Shown piece by piece: positions 37,796 through 45,994 of a stretch of DNA of 51,715 nt; the stretch's first letter is position 1; every line of letters starts with the position of its first letter. This DNA is from Sphaerotilus natans (GTDB taxonomy: Bacteria > Pseudomonadota > Gammaproteobacteria > Burkholderiales > Burkholderiaceae_C), in NCBI RefSeq assembly GCF_900156335.1, contig NZ_FTMZ01000030.1:1-51715 (forward strand), read 5' to 3'. The notes below the pieces were generated by a model, which saw nothing but the letters and a program-made list of their open reading frames with translations, was not told the DNA's origin and searched no databases. Both the position numbers and the translations under genes were made by a program.

Positions 37796-38808
37796 CGCTT
37801 CCCGAGATCCAAGAGCCTTCCGAGCCCCTCGAAGTGGTCGATCCGCAGGCGCCGCGCCGCCTGCGGGTGCTGCACGAGACCTGCTACGACTACGACGCGC
37901 CGGTCGAGCTGGCCCATCACCTGGGCATGCTGCGCCCGCGCCACACGCCGCTGCAGCAGGTGCTGGAGTGGCAGCTGACGGTCACGCCGCAGCCCGATGT
38001 CACTGCAATGGCTGCTGGCGAGGTGGTGCTGCCGGCTGGGCTGCGCGCCGGCGACGAGACGGTGCTGGTCACGCCGGGCGTGCAGCAGAGCCTCGACCCC
38101 TGGGGCAATCACCGGGTGAGCTTCTCGCATTCGCGGGTGCATGACCGGCTGGTGGTCAGCTCCAGCTTCGTCGCCGACATCGCGCCGCTGCCGCGGCTGC
38201 AGCCCGAGGCCAGTCCGGCCTGGGAGGTGGTCGCCGAGCGGCTCGACTACCGGCCCGGCGCCGGCTTCGAGCCGGCCGTGGAGTTCACGCTGGGCTCGCT
38301 GTACGCGCCGCGCGAGGCCTCGCTGGCGCGCTTCGGCGCCGAGGTCTTCCGCCCGGGCGTGCCGCTGCTGGCCGGGGCGCTGGCGATGATGCACCTGATC
38401 CATCGCCGCTTCGAGTACCGGCCGCTGGCCACCTCGGTCAACACCCGCGCGCCCGAGGCGCTGGCGCAGCGCCAGGGCGTCTGCCAGGACTTCGCCCATG
38501 TGATGATCGGCGCGATGCGCTCGCTCGGGCTGGCGGCGCGCTATGTCAGCGGCTATCTGCTGACGCAGCCGCCGCCGGGGCAGCCGCGGCTGGTCGGCGC
38601 CGATGCCTCGCATGCCTGGGTCGCGGTCTGGTGCCCGCTGCATGGCTGGGTCGCGCTCGATCCGACCAATGCGGTGCCCGCCGGCCTCGATCATGTGACG
38701 CTGGCCTGGGGCCGCGACTATGCCGACGTGGCACCGCTGCGTGGCGTGATCCGCGGCGGCGGCCGTGCGGTGCCGCGTGTCGGCGTGACGGTGATGCCGA
38801 TGGAGTGA
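37792..38808 (+). CDS. Transglutaminase-like cysteine protein (second of cluster)
   Basis: This 338-residue protein has a Bact_transglu_N domain (about 22-180) and a papain-like core with the triad Cys231 (GVCQDFAHV), His274 (ASHAWVAVW) and Asp290 (ALDPTN). No signal peptide is seen, so it should be cytoplasmic. Relatives act as, or are predicted to be, peptidases or amide transferases. The ATG overlaps the stop of the ATP-grasp/alpha-E fusion by 4 bp, so the two are made together. Confidence 0.92.
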   Translation: MTLPEIQEPSEPLEVVDPQAPRRLRVLHETCYDYDAPVELAHHLGMLRPRHTPLQQVLEWQLTVTPQPDVTAMAAGEVVLPAGLRAGDETVLVTPGVQQSLDPWGNHRVSFSHSRVHDRLVVSSSFVADIAPLPRLQPEASPAWEVVAERLDYRPGAGFEPAVEFTLGSLYAPREASLARFGAEVFRPGVPLLAGALAMMHLIHRRFEYRPLATSVNTRAPEALAQRQGVCQDFAHVMIGAMRSLGLAARYVSGYLLTQPPPGQPRLVGADASHAWVAVWCPLHGWVALDPTNAVPAGLDHVTLAWGRDYADVAPLRGVIRGGGRAVPRVGVTVMPME

Positions 38809-38869
38809 GCGCCGATGGCGTGAGCGGGCCCCGGCTCCGGGCGCGATTCTTGCGATCGTGGTGCGGATC

Positions 38870-39670
38870 GTGAAACTGAAAATCCGTCACCTGACCCGCT
38901 ACCGCTACGCCAGCCCGCTGCGCGCCGCGGTCCAGACCCTGTGCCTGACGCCCGGCTCCGGCGCCGGGCAGCAGGTCCACCACTGGTGCCTCGATGTCAG
39001 CGGCCGGCTGCAGCCGCACACCGACGCCTGGGGCAACCGCAGCCATCTGATGCACATCGAGGCCGGCGAGCGCGAGCTGCGCTGCGAGGCCTCCGGCGTG
39101 GTCGAGACGCACGGCCAGGCCTGGTCGCCGGAGCTGGCCGGGCCGGATCCTCGTGTCTATCTGGCGCCCTCGCCGCTGGCCGTGCTGGATGCAGCGATGC
39201 GCCATGATCTGCGCGAGGCCGGTCTGGACGCGCCGCGCGACGAAGACCAGGCGCTGGCGCTGGCCCGCCATGTGGCCGCACGGGTGCGCTATCGCTCCGG
39301 TGCCACCGATGCCACCACCACCGCGGCACAGGCCTGGCAGGGCGGAGCGGGCGTCTGCCAGGACCAGGCGCATGCCTTTGTCGCCGCCTGTCGCGGTCTG
39401 GGCGTTCCGGCCCGCTATGTCAGCGGCTATTTCCATGCGCCGGGCAGCGAGTCGCTGGCCAGCCATGCCTGGGCCGAGATCTGCCCCGATCCGGCCTCGC
39501 GCCGCTGGCTGGGTATCGACATCACCCATGTCGGGCTGGTCGACGCGCGTCATGTGCGGCTGGCGGTCGGCCCCGACTATGCGGCCTGCTCGCCGATCCG
39601 CGGCGTGCGCAGCGGCGGCGGGCGCGAGCGGCTGACGGTCGAGGTGGAGATCGTCGCGCTGCCGGGCTGA
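38870..39670 (+). CDS. Transglutaminase-like cysteine protein (third of cluster)
   Basis: This 266-residue protein starts with GTG at 38870, which gives the family-typical MKLKIRHLTRYRYASP; a GTG four codons upstream is the alternative. The triad is Cys163 (GVCQDQAHA), His199 (LASHAWAEI) and Asp217 (LGIDITH). The N domain is shorter than in the previous protein. Together the three transglutaminase-like proteins show different substrate pockets around similar catalytic sites, so they are probably not redundant. Confidence 0.91.
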   Translation: MKLKIRHLTRYRYASPLRAAVQTLCLTPGSGAGQQVHHWCLDVSGRLQPHTDAWGNRSHLMHIEAGERELRCEASGVVETHGQAWSPELAGPDPRVYLAPSPLAVLDAAMRHDLREAGLDAPRDEDQALALARHVAARVRYRSGATDATTTAAQAWQGGAGVCQDQAHAFVAACRGLGVPARYVSGYFHAPGSESLASHAWAEICPDPASRRWLGIDITHVGLVDARHVRLAVGPDYAACSPIRGVRSGGGRERLTVEVEIVALPG

Positions 39671-39782
39671 GCGGCGCGGCCGTGCCCCCTGACCGCGTGG
39701 GAAGCTGCGGAACCGGCAGAACTTCAGCCCGGTTGCGGTCTGGCCGATAAGGAGGCAGAGAAACCGCCTTCACCCGTCCACC

Positions 39783-40640
39783 ATGTTCAAGGCCTTGCAG
39801 AAGCTGCAGAAGATGTTCGGCTCCCGTCCGGAGGACGAGCCCGACTCGCGGCTGCTTGATGGCTGGGCCCACAGCCGCGGGCATCAGCTCAAGCGGGTAC
39901 GGCGCGGCGAAGGCCGGGTGATCGAGTTCGACTGCGATGACCGGCGCGGGCGCATGGAATGGGGCCCCTCGCACCGGGCCTACATCAAGGGCCGCGAGCT
40001 GCGCATCCGCATCGACGCCGGACTGCCCGGGCAGATGGAGATGATGCTCATGTCGCGCCGTCTGGCCCAGCAGCTCGGCGGCGAGGCCTACCAGACGCTG
40101 ACCAGCGCCCACCAGACCGGCATCGATGCCGATCTGCCCGAGGAGGTGCGCTGGCTGTCGATGCTCGAGAAGGTGCCGGTCCCGTCATCGGCCGCCGGCT
40201 ATGTGCTGATGTCGTCCTCGCCGGTGCACGCGCGGCGCTGGCTGGATGGCGATCTGCTCAGCCGCGTCAGCCGGGCCTCCAACCTCTGGCTTGGCGACAC
40301 CGCGCCGCTGGTGCTGATGACGCTGCGCGGCTGCATCCACCTGCGCACTGAGGCGGGCGCGCTGGAGGAGTCGATGCTCGACGGCGCCCGTGCGCTGGCG
40401 CAGTCGGCCCTGCTGTCGGCCCGCCAGGCGCTGCTGCGCCCGGTCGACGAGCCCGATGCACCACCGCCCGCGCCGCTGCGCCCGGGCCTGTCGAGTGCGG
40501 CTGGCGGCCGGCGCATCGGCGCGATGGGGCCGCCCTCGGGCTTCGAGAATCCGTCGGTGCTGGAACTGCCGATGGACAGCGACATGATGGCGATGTCGAT
40601 GCCTGCGCCCACCCAGCCGCCGCCGACGCCGCGGCGCTGA
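39783..40640 (+). CDS. Conserved protein of unknown function following the ATP-grasp cluster
   Basis: This 285-residue soluble protein begins MFKALQKLQKMFGSR. The middle (about 30-225) alternates strands and helices and contains WGPSHRAYIKGRELRIRIDAG. The tail (230-285) is rich in Pro, Ser and Met and is probably disordered. No catalytic motif is seen. An AAGGAGG site lies about 28 bases before the ATG, too far for a normal start, and no other start is available in frame. It is on the same strand as the cluster with a gap of 112 bp, so a role in it is possible but unproven. Confidence 0.65.
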   Translation: MFKALQKLQKMFGSRPEDEPDSRLLDGWAHSRGHQLKRVRRGEGRVIEFDCDDRRGRMEWGPSHRAYIKGRELRIRIDAGLPGQMEMMLMSRRLAQQLGGEAYQTLTSAHQTGIDADLPEEVRWLSMLEKVPVPSSAAGYVLMSSSPVHARRWLDGDLLSRVSRASNLWLGDTAPLVLMTLRGCIHLRTEAGALEESMLDGARALAQSALLSARQALLRPVDEPDAPPPAPLRPGLSSAAGGRRIGAMGPPSGFENPSVLELPMDSDMMAMSMPAPTQPPPTPRR

Positions 40641-40652
40641 GCCTCCGCCCGG

Positions 40653-41753
40653 TCAGCGCGCCCCGGCACGCTGCGCGTGCCGCCAGGCCAGCTCGGCCAT
40701 CGGGCGGGCGCCGGCCGCGGCCTGGCGGGCCTGCGCGCTCGAGGCGGTGCCGTCGACCACCCGGCGCGCGATGCCCTGCAGGATCGCGCCGATGCGGAAC
40801 AGGTTGTAGGCGAGGTAGTAGTCCCAGTCGGCCAGCAGCGCCTCGACCGCGTCGGCCGTCATGCCGGGGCGGGTGCGCGCCAGGTAGCGGCGCACATGGT
40901 CGTCCTCGGCTGGAATGCCCAGCGCGGGCAGGTCGCAGCCGCCGATGCCGCGGAATGCGCCCGGCGGGATGTGCCAGGACATCGCGTGATAGCTGAAGTC
41001 GGCGATCGGGTGGCCCAGCGTCGACAGCTCCCAGTCCAGCACCGCCAGCACCCGCGGCTCGGTCGGATGGAAGATCAGGTTGTCGAGCCGGTAGTCGCCA
41101 TGCACCACCGCGACCTGCGTGTCGTCGCGCGCGGCCGCAGGCAGATGGGCCGGCAGCCAGTCGATCAGCCGGTCCATCTCGGCGATGGGTTCGGTGACCG
41201 AGGCCTGGTACTGGCGACTCCAGCGCGCGATCTGGCGCTCGAAGTAGCTGCCCGGGCGGCCGAGGTCGCCCAGACCGACCGCCTGCGGATCGACCCGGTG
41301 CAGCGCGGCGATCACGCGGTTCATCTCGTCATAGATCGCGCCGCGCTCGGCCGGTGTCATGCCCGGCAGCGTCTGGTCCCACAGCACCCGGCCCTCGACA
41401 TGCGCCATCAGGTAGAAGGCGCGGCCGATCACCGTCTCGTCCTCGCACAGCAGCAGCATGCGCGGCACCGGCACCTCGGTGGTGGCCAGCGCGCCCATCA
41501 CCCGGAATTCCCGCTCGATCGCGTGTGCCGAGGGCAGCAGCTTCGCCGCCGGTCCCGGCTTGGCGCGCATCACCCATTGGCCGGAGGGCGTGCGCAGCCG
41601 GAAGGTCGGGTTGGACTGGCCGCCGCTGAACTGCTCGACCTGCAGCGGGCCGTCGAAGCCGTCGAGCCGCCCGCGCAGCCAGGTGGCCAGCGCGTCGGTG
41701 TCGAAGGCATGCTGAGGAGCGACCGGGCGGGTGGTCGGGGCGGGAGCGGTCAT
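40653..41753 (-). CDS. APH-family phosphotransferase (ACAD10-like)
   Basis: This aminoglycoside-phosphotransferase-fold kinase has about 366 residues. The N-lobe has FSGGQSNPTFRLRT, with the ATP lysine in WVMRAKPG. The catalytic loop is VVHGDYRLDNLIFHP, and the metal-binding acid follows in AVLDWELSTLGHP. This is the ACAD10/11-like branch, often near acyl-CoA dehydrogenases and thought to phosphorylate 4-hydroxyacyl groups. No acyl-CoA gene is next to it here. The start at 41753 has GGAG 9 bp upstream and is preferred to 41762. Confidence 0.86.
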   Translation of the reverse strand: MTAPAPTTRPVAPQHAFDTDALATWLRGRLDGFDGPLQVEQFSGGQSNPTFRLRTPSGQWVMRAKPGPAAKLLPSAHAIEREFRVMGALATTEVPVPRMLLLCEDETVIGRAFYLMAHVEGRVLWDQTLPGMTPAERGAIYDEMNRVIAALHRVDPQAVGLGDLGRPGSYFERQIARWSRQYQASVTEPIAEMDRLIDWLPAHLPAAARDDTQVAVVHGDYRLDNLIFHPTEPRVLAVLDWELSTLGHPIADFSYHAMSWHIPPGAFRGIGGCDLPALGIPAEDDHVRRYLARTRPGMTADAVEALLADWDYYLAYNLFRIGAILQGIARRVVDGTASSAQARQAAAGARPMAELAWRHAQRAGAR

Positions 41754-41809
41754 CGCAGGCATCTCCGGGCAGGGGAGGAATCGGGGCGGCGGCGCTTCGG
41801 TGACGGACG

Positions 41810-41837
41810 GTCAGCGATCAGTGGTCAGCGATCAGTG
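41810..41837. repeat. Tandem 14-bp repeat
   Basis: GTCAGCGATCAGTG is present twice in direct tandem (41810-41823 and 41824-41837), followed by a partial third unit that runs into the 3' end of the Crp gene. It lies between the Crp-family gene and the phosphotransferase gene. Confidence 0.8.
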
Positions 41838-41838
41838 G

Positions 41839-42543
41839 TCATCGCTCGGCGATCGCCATGAGCTTCTCGCGCGAGAGCACCACCAGTCGCGTCGGCTCGA
41901 CCCGCACCGCGCCCTCGCGCTCGAAGCTCTTGAGCTCCTGGTTGACGCGCTGGCGCGAGGCGCCCACCAGCTGCGCCAGGTCTTCCTGCGCCAGCTGCAG
42001 GCCGATGCGGATCTCCTCGCCGTGGCTGATGCCGTAGCTGCGCGACAGGTGCAGCACCTGCTTGGCCAGCCGGGCCGACAGCGGCCGGGTGTTCAAGTCC
42101 TCGAAGGAGGCGAACATCAGCCGCAGCCGGCGGCAGTTCAGCCGCAGCAGCGCCTCCGACAGCTCCGCATGGCGCGAGAGCAGGTCGAAGAAGTCATGCT
42201 TGCGCACGATCAGCAGCGTGGTCGGGCCGTGCGTGGTGGCGTCATGGGTGTGCGGCAGGCCGTCGAACAGCGAGATGTCGCCGAACCAGGTGCCGGGCTC
42301 GACATAGGTCAGCGTGATCTGCTTGCCCGACATCGACACCGAGCTGGCGCGCACCGCGCCGCTGGCCACCGCCATCCAGTCGGTGGCGGGGGCGCCGCGG
42401 GTGCCGATCTGGATGCCGTCGGGGTAGCGGCGGATGATGGTGCGGCTGATGATGTCGTGGCGCAGCGCCGGCGACAGCTTGGAGAACCAGGAGCCGGATT
42501 CGATGTTCCGGCGCTCCTCGGGGGTCAGGACAGGGGTGGTCAT
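41839..42543 (-). CDS. Crp/Fnr-family transcription regulator
   Basis: This 234-residue protein has an N-terminal cyclic-nucleotide-binding-like barrel (about 20-150), with EPGTWFGDISLFDGLPHTHDATT. A C-terminal winged helix follows, with LAQEDLAQLVGASRQRVNQELKSFE near 185-210. The PBC phosphate-binding Arg of true CRP is not obvious, since the stretch reads DGLPHTHDA instead of 'RSA'. No cysteines of an Fnr iron-sulfur cluster were found. The ligand is thus unknown. Its ATG overlaps the stop of the upstream phosphatase gene by 4 bp. Confidence 0.9.
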   Translation of the reverse strand: MTTPVLTPEERRNIESGSWFSKLSPALRHDIISRTIIRRYPDGIQIGTRGAPATDWMAVASGAVRASSVSMSGKQITLTYVEPGTWFGDISLFDGLPHTHDATTHGPTTLLIVRKHDFFDLLSRHAELSEALLRLNCRRLRLMFASFEDLNTRPLSARLAKQVLHLSRSYGISHGEEIRIGLQLAQEDLAQLVGASRQRVNQELKSFEREGAVRVEPTRLVVLSREKLMAIAER

Positions 42544-43310
42544 CGCGTCGTCAGGCCGCCGGCGTACTGCGCCAGCAGTCTTTCCATCGTGGTGGTGCGT
42601 TCGTCGGGCTGCAGCCAGTCGGTGGGCGAGAGGTTGACGGCGCGCAGCACCGCATCCTGTCCGCCGGGGCCGAGATCGACGATGTTGATGCAGGCCGGCG
42701 ACTGTTCCAGCCGGCCGAGAAAGGCGCGGCCGCCGCACAGCCAGCCCGACAGCAGCGCGCGGTTGACGCCGCCGTGCAGCACCAGCAGCGCGGTCTGCCA
42801 GCCGGCGTCGTCCTGCAGCCGCGCCATCGCCGGCAGCACCCGGTCGAGCAGCGCGCCGATCGTCTCGCCGCCGAGAAAGGCGCGCTGCTCGATCCTCTGC
42901 GCCTGGGTCTCGCCGGGCGCCGGCTCGAACGCGCCGGTGAAGGCCGCGCGCAGCTGCTCCGGCGCCAGGCTGGACAGCCGGCCCGGGCGGATCTCCTCGA
43001 AGTCCGGCTCGATGTCGATCGGCCGCTCGGACTGGCCGCAGGCGGCCAGCACCCGGCGCGCGGTCTCCAGCGTGCGGGGCAGGCCGCTGACGACGACCCG
43101 GTCGAAGGCGACGCCCGCTGCAGCGAACAGCGTGCCAGCCGCATCGGCCTGAGCGCGGCCGGCGGCGTTCAGCGGCACCTCGTGCGGGGGCAGCGGCGTG
43201 CCGTCGGGCAGGAAATAGTCGACCGCCCCGTGCCGCATCAGGTAGAGGCGGCGCCGGGGCGGCGGGGTGAAGAGATCGGCGGCAATCGGCATGGGCGCCG
43301 ATTCTGGCAT
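42540..43310 (-). CDS. Histidine phosphatase superfamily protein
   Basis: This cytoplasmic phosphoglycerate-mutase-like phosphatase has 256 residues. The catalytic RHG occurs in LYLMRHGAVDYFL near residue 26, and the second His is in LLVLHGGVNRALLSG near 188. Arg in GLPRTLETARR and Glu in FEEIRPG complete the pocket. The starts at 43310 and 43292 are both possible; neither has a clear binding site. It is co-translated with the Crp-like regulator, which suggests that its product or substrate is sensed by the regulator or that both serve one stress response. Confidence 0.88.
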   Translation of the reverse strand: MPESAPMPIAADLFTPPPRRRLYLMRHGAVDYFLPDGTPLPPHEVPLNAAGRAQADAAGTLFAAAGVAFDRVVVSGLPRTLETARRVLAACGQSERPIDIEPDFEEIRPGRLSSLAPEQLRAAFTGAFEPAPGETQAQRIEQRAFLGGETIGALLDRVLPAMARLQDDAGWQTALLVLHGGVNRALLSGWLCGGRAFLGRLEQSPACINIVDLGPGGQDAVLRAVNLSPTDWLQPDERTTTMERLLAQYAGGLTTR

Positions 43311-43315
43311 GCAAA

Positions 43316-43337
43316 AAAGAACGATCGTTCGTTCTTT
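43316..43337. promoter_or_regulatory. TetR-like operator upstream of the phosphatase-Crp operon
   Basis: AAAGAACGA (43316-43324) and TCGTTCTTT (43329-43337) form a perfect 9-bp inverted repeat with a 4-bp spacer. The position 6 bp before the ATG at 43310, and the sequence style (AACGAnnnnTCGTT), recall TetR-family operators. No TetR gene is in the window, so the binding protein would be encoded elsewhere. Confidence 0.6.
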
Positions 43338-43374
43338 CTGGCGCAAACGGTTCCGATCAGATCGGGACTTTCCC

Positions 43375-44562
43375 TCAGGCCTGCGGACCGTGCGGGACCA
43401 GGTGCTGGCGCAGCCGCTCGAGCGCGCGCTCGAGCGTCTCGTCGCGCTTGGCGAAGCACAGCCGCGCGAACTGCTGGTCGCGCCCGTCCGGGTAGAAGGC
43501 CGACAGCGGAATGGCGGCCACGCCGACCTCGCGGGTCAGCCATTCGCAGAAGGCGACTTCTGGCAGCGCGGCGATCTCCGGCGCCAGGCCGGCGTAGCTC
43601 ACGCACTGGAAATAGGTGCCTTCGCAGGGCAGCAGCGCGAGACCCGTGCCGGCCAGCCCGGCGCGGAACCGGTCGCGCTTGCCTTGGTAGAAGGCCGGCA
43701 GCTCGAGGTAGGGCGCCGCATCCGTCATGAAGGCCGCCAGCGCGTGCTGCATCGGCGTGTTGACGGTGAAGACGTTGAACTGGTGGACCTTGCGGAACTC
43801 GGCCATCAGCGCGGCCGGCGCGGCGACGAAGCCGACCTTCCAGCCGGTGACGTGGTAGGTCTTGCCGAAGCTGGAGATCAGCACCCCGCGCTCGGCCAGC
43901 GCGGGGTGGCGCGCGATGCTCTGGTGCGTCGCGCCGTCGTAGACCATGTGCTCGTAGACCTCGTCGGCCAGCACCAGGATGTCGGTGGGGGCCAGCAGCG
44001 CGGCGAGCTGCTGCATCTCGGCCTCGGTCCAGACGGTGCCGGTCGGGTTGTGCGGTGTGTTGATCAGGATGGCGCGGGTCCGGGGCGTGATCGCCGCGGC
44101 GATGGCGGCGAAGTCGGGGCGGAAGCGGCCCGGCGTCAGCGCCACATGCACCGCGCGCGCCCCCGCCAGCAGGATCGAGGGCTCGTAGCTGTCGTAGCAG
44201 GGATCGAGCACGATCACCTCGTCGCCCGGATGCACCAGCGCCAGGATGGCGGTCAGGATCGCCTGGGTGGCGCCGGCGGTGACGGTGATTTCCAGGCCGG
44301 GATCGTAGGCGCGGCCGTGCAGCGCGGCGATCTTGGCGGCGATGGCCTCGCGCAGCGCGGGCACGCCGGCCATCGGCGGGTACTGGTTGTGGCCGGCGTC
44401 GAGCGCGTCCTTGACCGCCTGCATCAGCCGCGGGTCGCCGTCGAAGTCCGGGAAGCCCTGGCCGAGGTTGACCGCGCCGTGCTGCTGCGCCAGCGCGCTC
44501 ATCGTGGTGAAGATGGTCGTGCCGACAGCCGGAAGGCGGCTGGTGAGGGCGGGCGTGGGCAT
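43375..44562 (-). CDS. PLP-dependent aminotransferase, methionine aminotransferase-like
   Basis: This class I/II aminotransferase of 395 residues is similar to YbdL-type methionine/kynurenine aminotransferases. The PLP lysine is in SSFGKTYHVTGWK, preceded by ADEVYEHMVYDG, and the Asn/Tyr pair is in NTPHNPTGTVW. The start at 44562 has GGAG 9 bp upstream. The leader GGAGACCCCCGATG is shared with cbiX further along. It lies 34 bp downstream of the CysB-like regulator gene and is on the same strand, so a role in sulfur amino acid turnover fits. Confidence 0.9.
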   Translation of the reverse strand: MPTPALTSRLPAVGTTIFTTMSALAQQHGAVNLGQGFPDFDGDPRLMQAVKDALDAGHNQYPPMAGVPALREAIAAKIAALHGRAYDPGLEITVTAGATQAILTAILALVHPGDEVIVLDPCYDSYEPSILLAGARAVHVALTPGRFRPDFAAIAAAITPRTRAILINTPHNPTGTVWTEAEMQQLAALLAPTDILVLADEVYEHMVYDGATHQSIARHPALAERGVLISSFGKTYHVTGWKVGFVAAPAALMAEFRKVHQFNVFTVNTPMQHALAAFMTDAAPYLELPAFYQGKRDRFRAGLAGTGLALLPCEGTYFQCVSYAGLAPEIAALPEVAFCEWLTREVGVAAIPLSAFYPDGRDQQFARLCFAKRDETLERALERLRQHLVPHGPQA

Positions 44563-44596
44563 CGGGGGTCTCCAGGGCAAAGGCGGTGGGCGGGGC

Positions 44597-45565
44597 TCAG
44601 AGGCCGTCGCTGGCGGCGGGCTGGTCGAGGCTCTGGCCGAGCATCGCGCGCTCGATCAGCGGCCGGGTCAGCCGGTCCGACAGCAGCTCGGCGAAGGTGT
44701 AGACGAAGTTGCGCAGGTAGGCGCCGCGCTTGAAGGCGATGCGCGCCACGTTCGGGCCGAACAGATGGCCGACCGGCCGCGCGGTCAGGTCGCCGCCGGG
44801 GGCGCACAGCACATCGTCGAGCACCGCCATCTCGGCGACCAGCCCCACGCCCAGACCCAGCCGGACATAGGTCTTGATGACGTCCGAGTCGATCGCCTCC
44901 AGCACGAAGCTGGGCTTGAGGCCGCGCTGCTCGAAGGCCGCGTCGATCTTCGAGCGGCCGGTGAAGGACGGGTGGTAGGAGATCAGCGGCTCGGCGGCGA
45001 GCTGCTCGAGCGTCGGGCGCTCCAGCCGCGCCAGTGGATGGCCGACCGGCAGCACCGCGACATGGCGCCACTCGTAGCAGGGCAGCGTCACCAGCTCGTC
45101 GTACTGGGTCAGCCGCTCGGTGGCCATGCCGATCTCGGCCGCGTCGTCGAGAATCATCTGCGCCACGTCCTCGGGCGTGCCCTGGTGCAGGCTGACCGCG
45201 ACCTTGGGGTAGCGCGAGCGCAGCGCCGCCACCGGCGTGGGCAGCACGTAGCGCGCCTGGGTGTGGGTCGCGGCGATGGAGAGCGTGCCGGCCTCCTGGC
45301 GCGAGTAGTCCTCGCCGATGCGCTTGAGATTGGCGACCTCGCGCATGATGATCTCGATCGACTGCAGCACCTGGCGGCCGGGTTCGGTCACGCGGCGCAG
45401 CCGCTTGCCGTGGCGCGCGAAGATGTCCACGCCCAGTTCCTCCTCCAGCTCGAGGATAGCCTTGGAGATGCCGGGCTGCGAGGTGTGCAGCGCGCGGGCG
45501 GTCTCGGTCAGGTTCAGGTTGCGCCGGGCGGCCTCCTGGACGAAGCGGAACTGGTGCAGGTTCAT
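44597..45565 (-). CDS. CysB-family LysR-type transcriptional regulator
   Basis: This 322-residue regulator starts MNLHQFRFVQEAARRNLNLTE, with the helix-turn-helix TARALHTSQPGISKAILELE typical of CysB/Cbl. The substrate-binding domain has TTHTQ-like ATHTQARYVLP, the site that in CysB binds O-/N-acetylserine or sulfate. The gene is co-translated with cbiX, its ATG overlapping the cbiX stop by 4 bp. CysB proteins control sulfate uptake and sulfite reductase, which needs siroheme. Confidence 0.93.
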   Translation of the reverse strand: MNLHQFRFVQEAARRNLNLTETARALHTSQPGISKAILELEEELGVDIFARHGKRLRRVTEPGRQVLQSIEIIMREVANLKRIGEDYSRQEAGTLSIAATHTQARYVLPTPVAALRSRYPKVAVSLHQGTPEDVAQMILDDAAEIGMATERLTQYDELVTLPCYEWRHVAVLPVGHPLARLERPTLEQLAAEPLISYHPSFTGRSKIDAAFEQRGLKPSFVLEAIDSDVIKTYVRLGLGVGLVAEMAVLDDVLCAPGGDLTARPVGHLFGPNVARIAFKRGAYLRNFVYTFAELLSDRLTRPLIERAMLGQSLDQPAASDGL

Positions 45566-45954
45566 GCGGCGGGCGCTCCGGCGCGGGGGTCGTCGACCAG
45601 CGTCAGCGCGGCCTGCGCGATCGCGCGGGTGATGGCCTCGGTCTCGCCGATCGCGGCGGTGTCGCGGATCGTCACCGCCGGCAGCTGCGCGCGCAGGCGG
45701 GCCAGCAGCTCGGGCAGGTCGCGGCGCACATGGCCGCCGGCGCCCAGGAACAGCGGCACCACGGTGATCGTGGTGCAGCCCTGCGCGGCCAGCGCGTGGG
45801 CGGCCGCGTCCAGGCGCGGCTCCATCAGCTCGAGATAGGCCAGCGCGACCGGGCGGCCGCCGGCGGCCTCGCGCATGCGCGCGGCGATGGTCTCGAAGGG
45901 GCGCGCCCAGGCGGGATCGCGGGCGCCGTGGGCGAACAGCAGGATGCCTTGCAT
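45562..45954 (-). CDS. cbiX: Sirohydrochlorin chelatase (CbiX, short form)
   Basis: This single-domain (130 residues) chelatase inserts cobalt or iron into sirohydrochlorin, for cobalamin or siroheme. His in LLFAHGARDPAW near residue 8 and a second His in LGAGGHVRRDLP near 73 are the metal ligands. The short form works as a dimer. Placement before a CysB-like regulator suggests siroheme for sulfite reductase. Confidence 0.92.
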   Translation of the reverse strand: MQGILLFAHGARDPAWARPFETIAARMREAAGGRPVALAYLELMEPRLDAAAHALAAQGCTTITVVPLFLGAGGHVRRDLPELLARLRAQLPAVTIRDTAAIGETEAITRAIAQAALTLVDDPRAGAPAA

Positions 45955-45994
45955 CGGGGGTCTCCGGACAGGGTGCAGGATGGGGTGGGGGGCG

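Noticed and set aside
28888-40640. Anbu proteasome-like gene in the ATP-grasp cluster
   Set aside because: Every gene in the interval was assigned and none has the N-terminal nucleophile fold; it may lie elsewhere in the genome.
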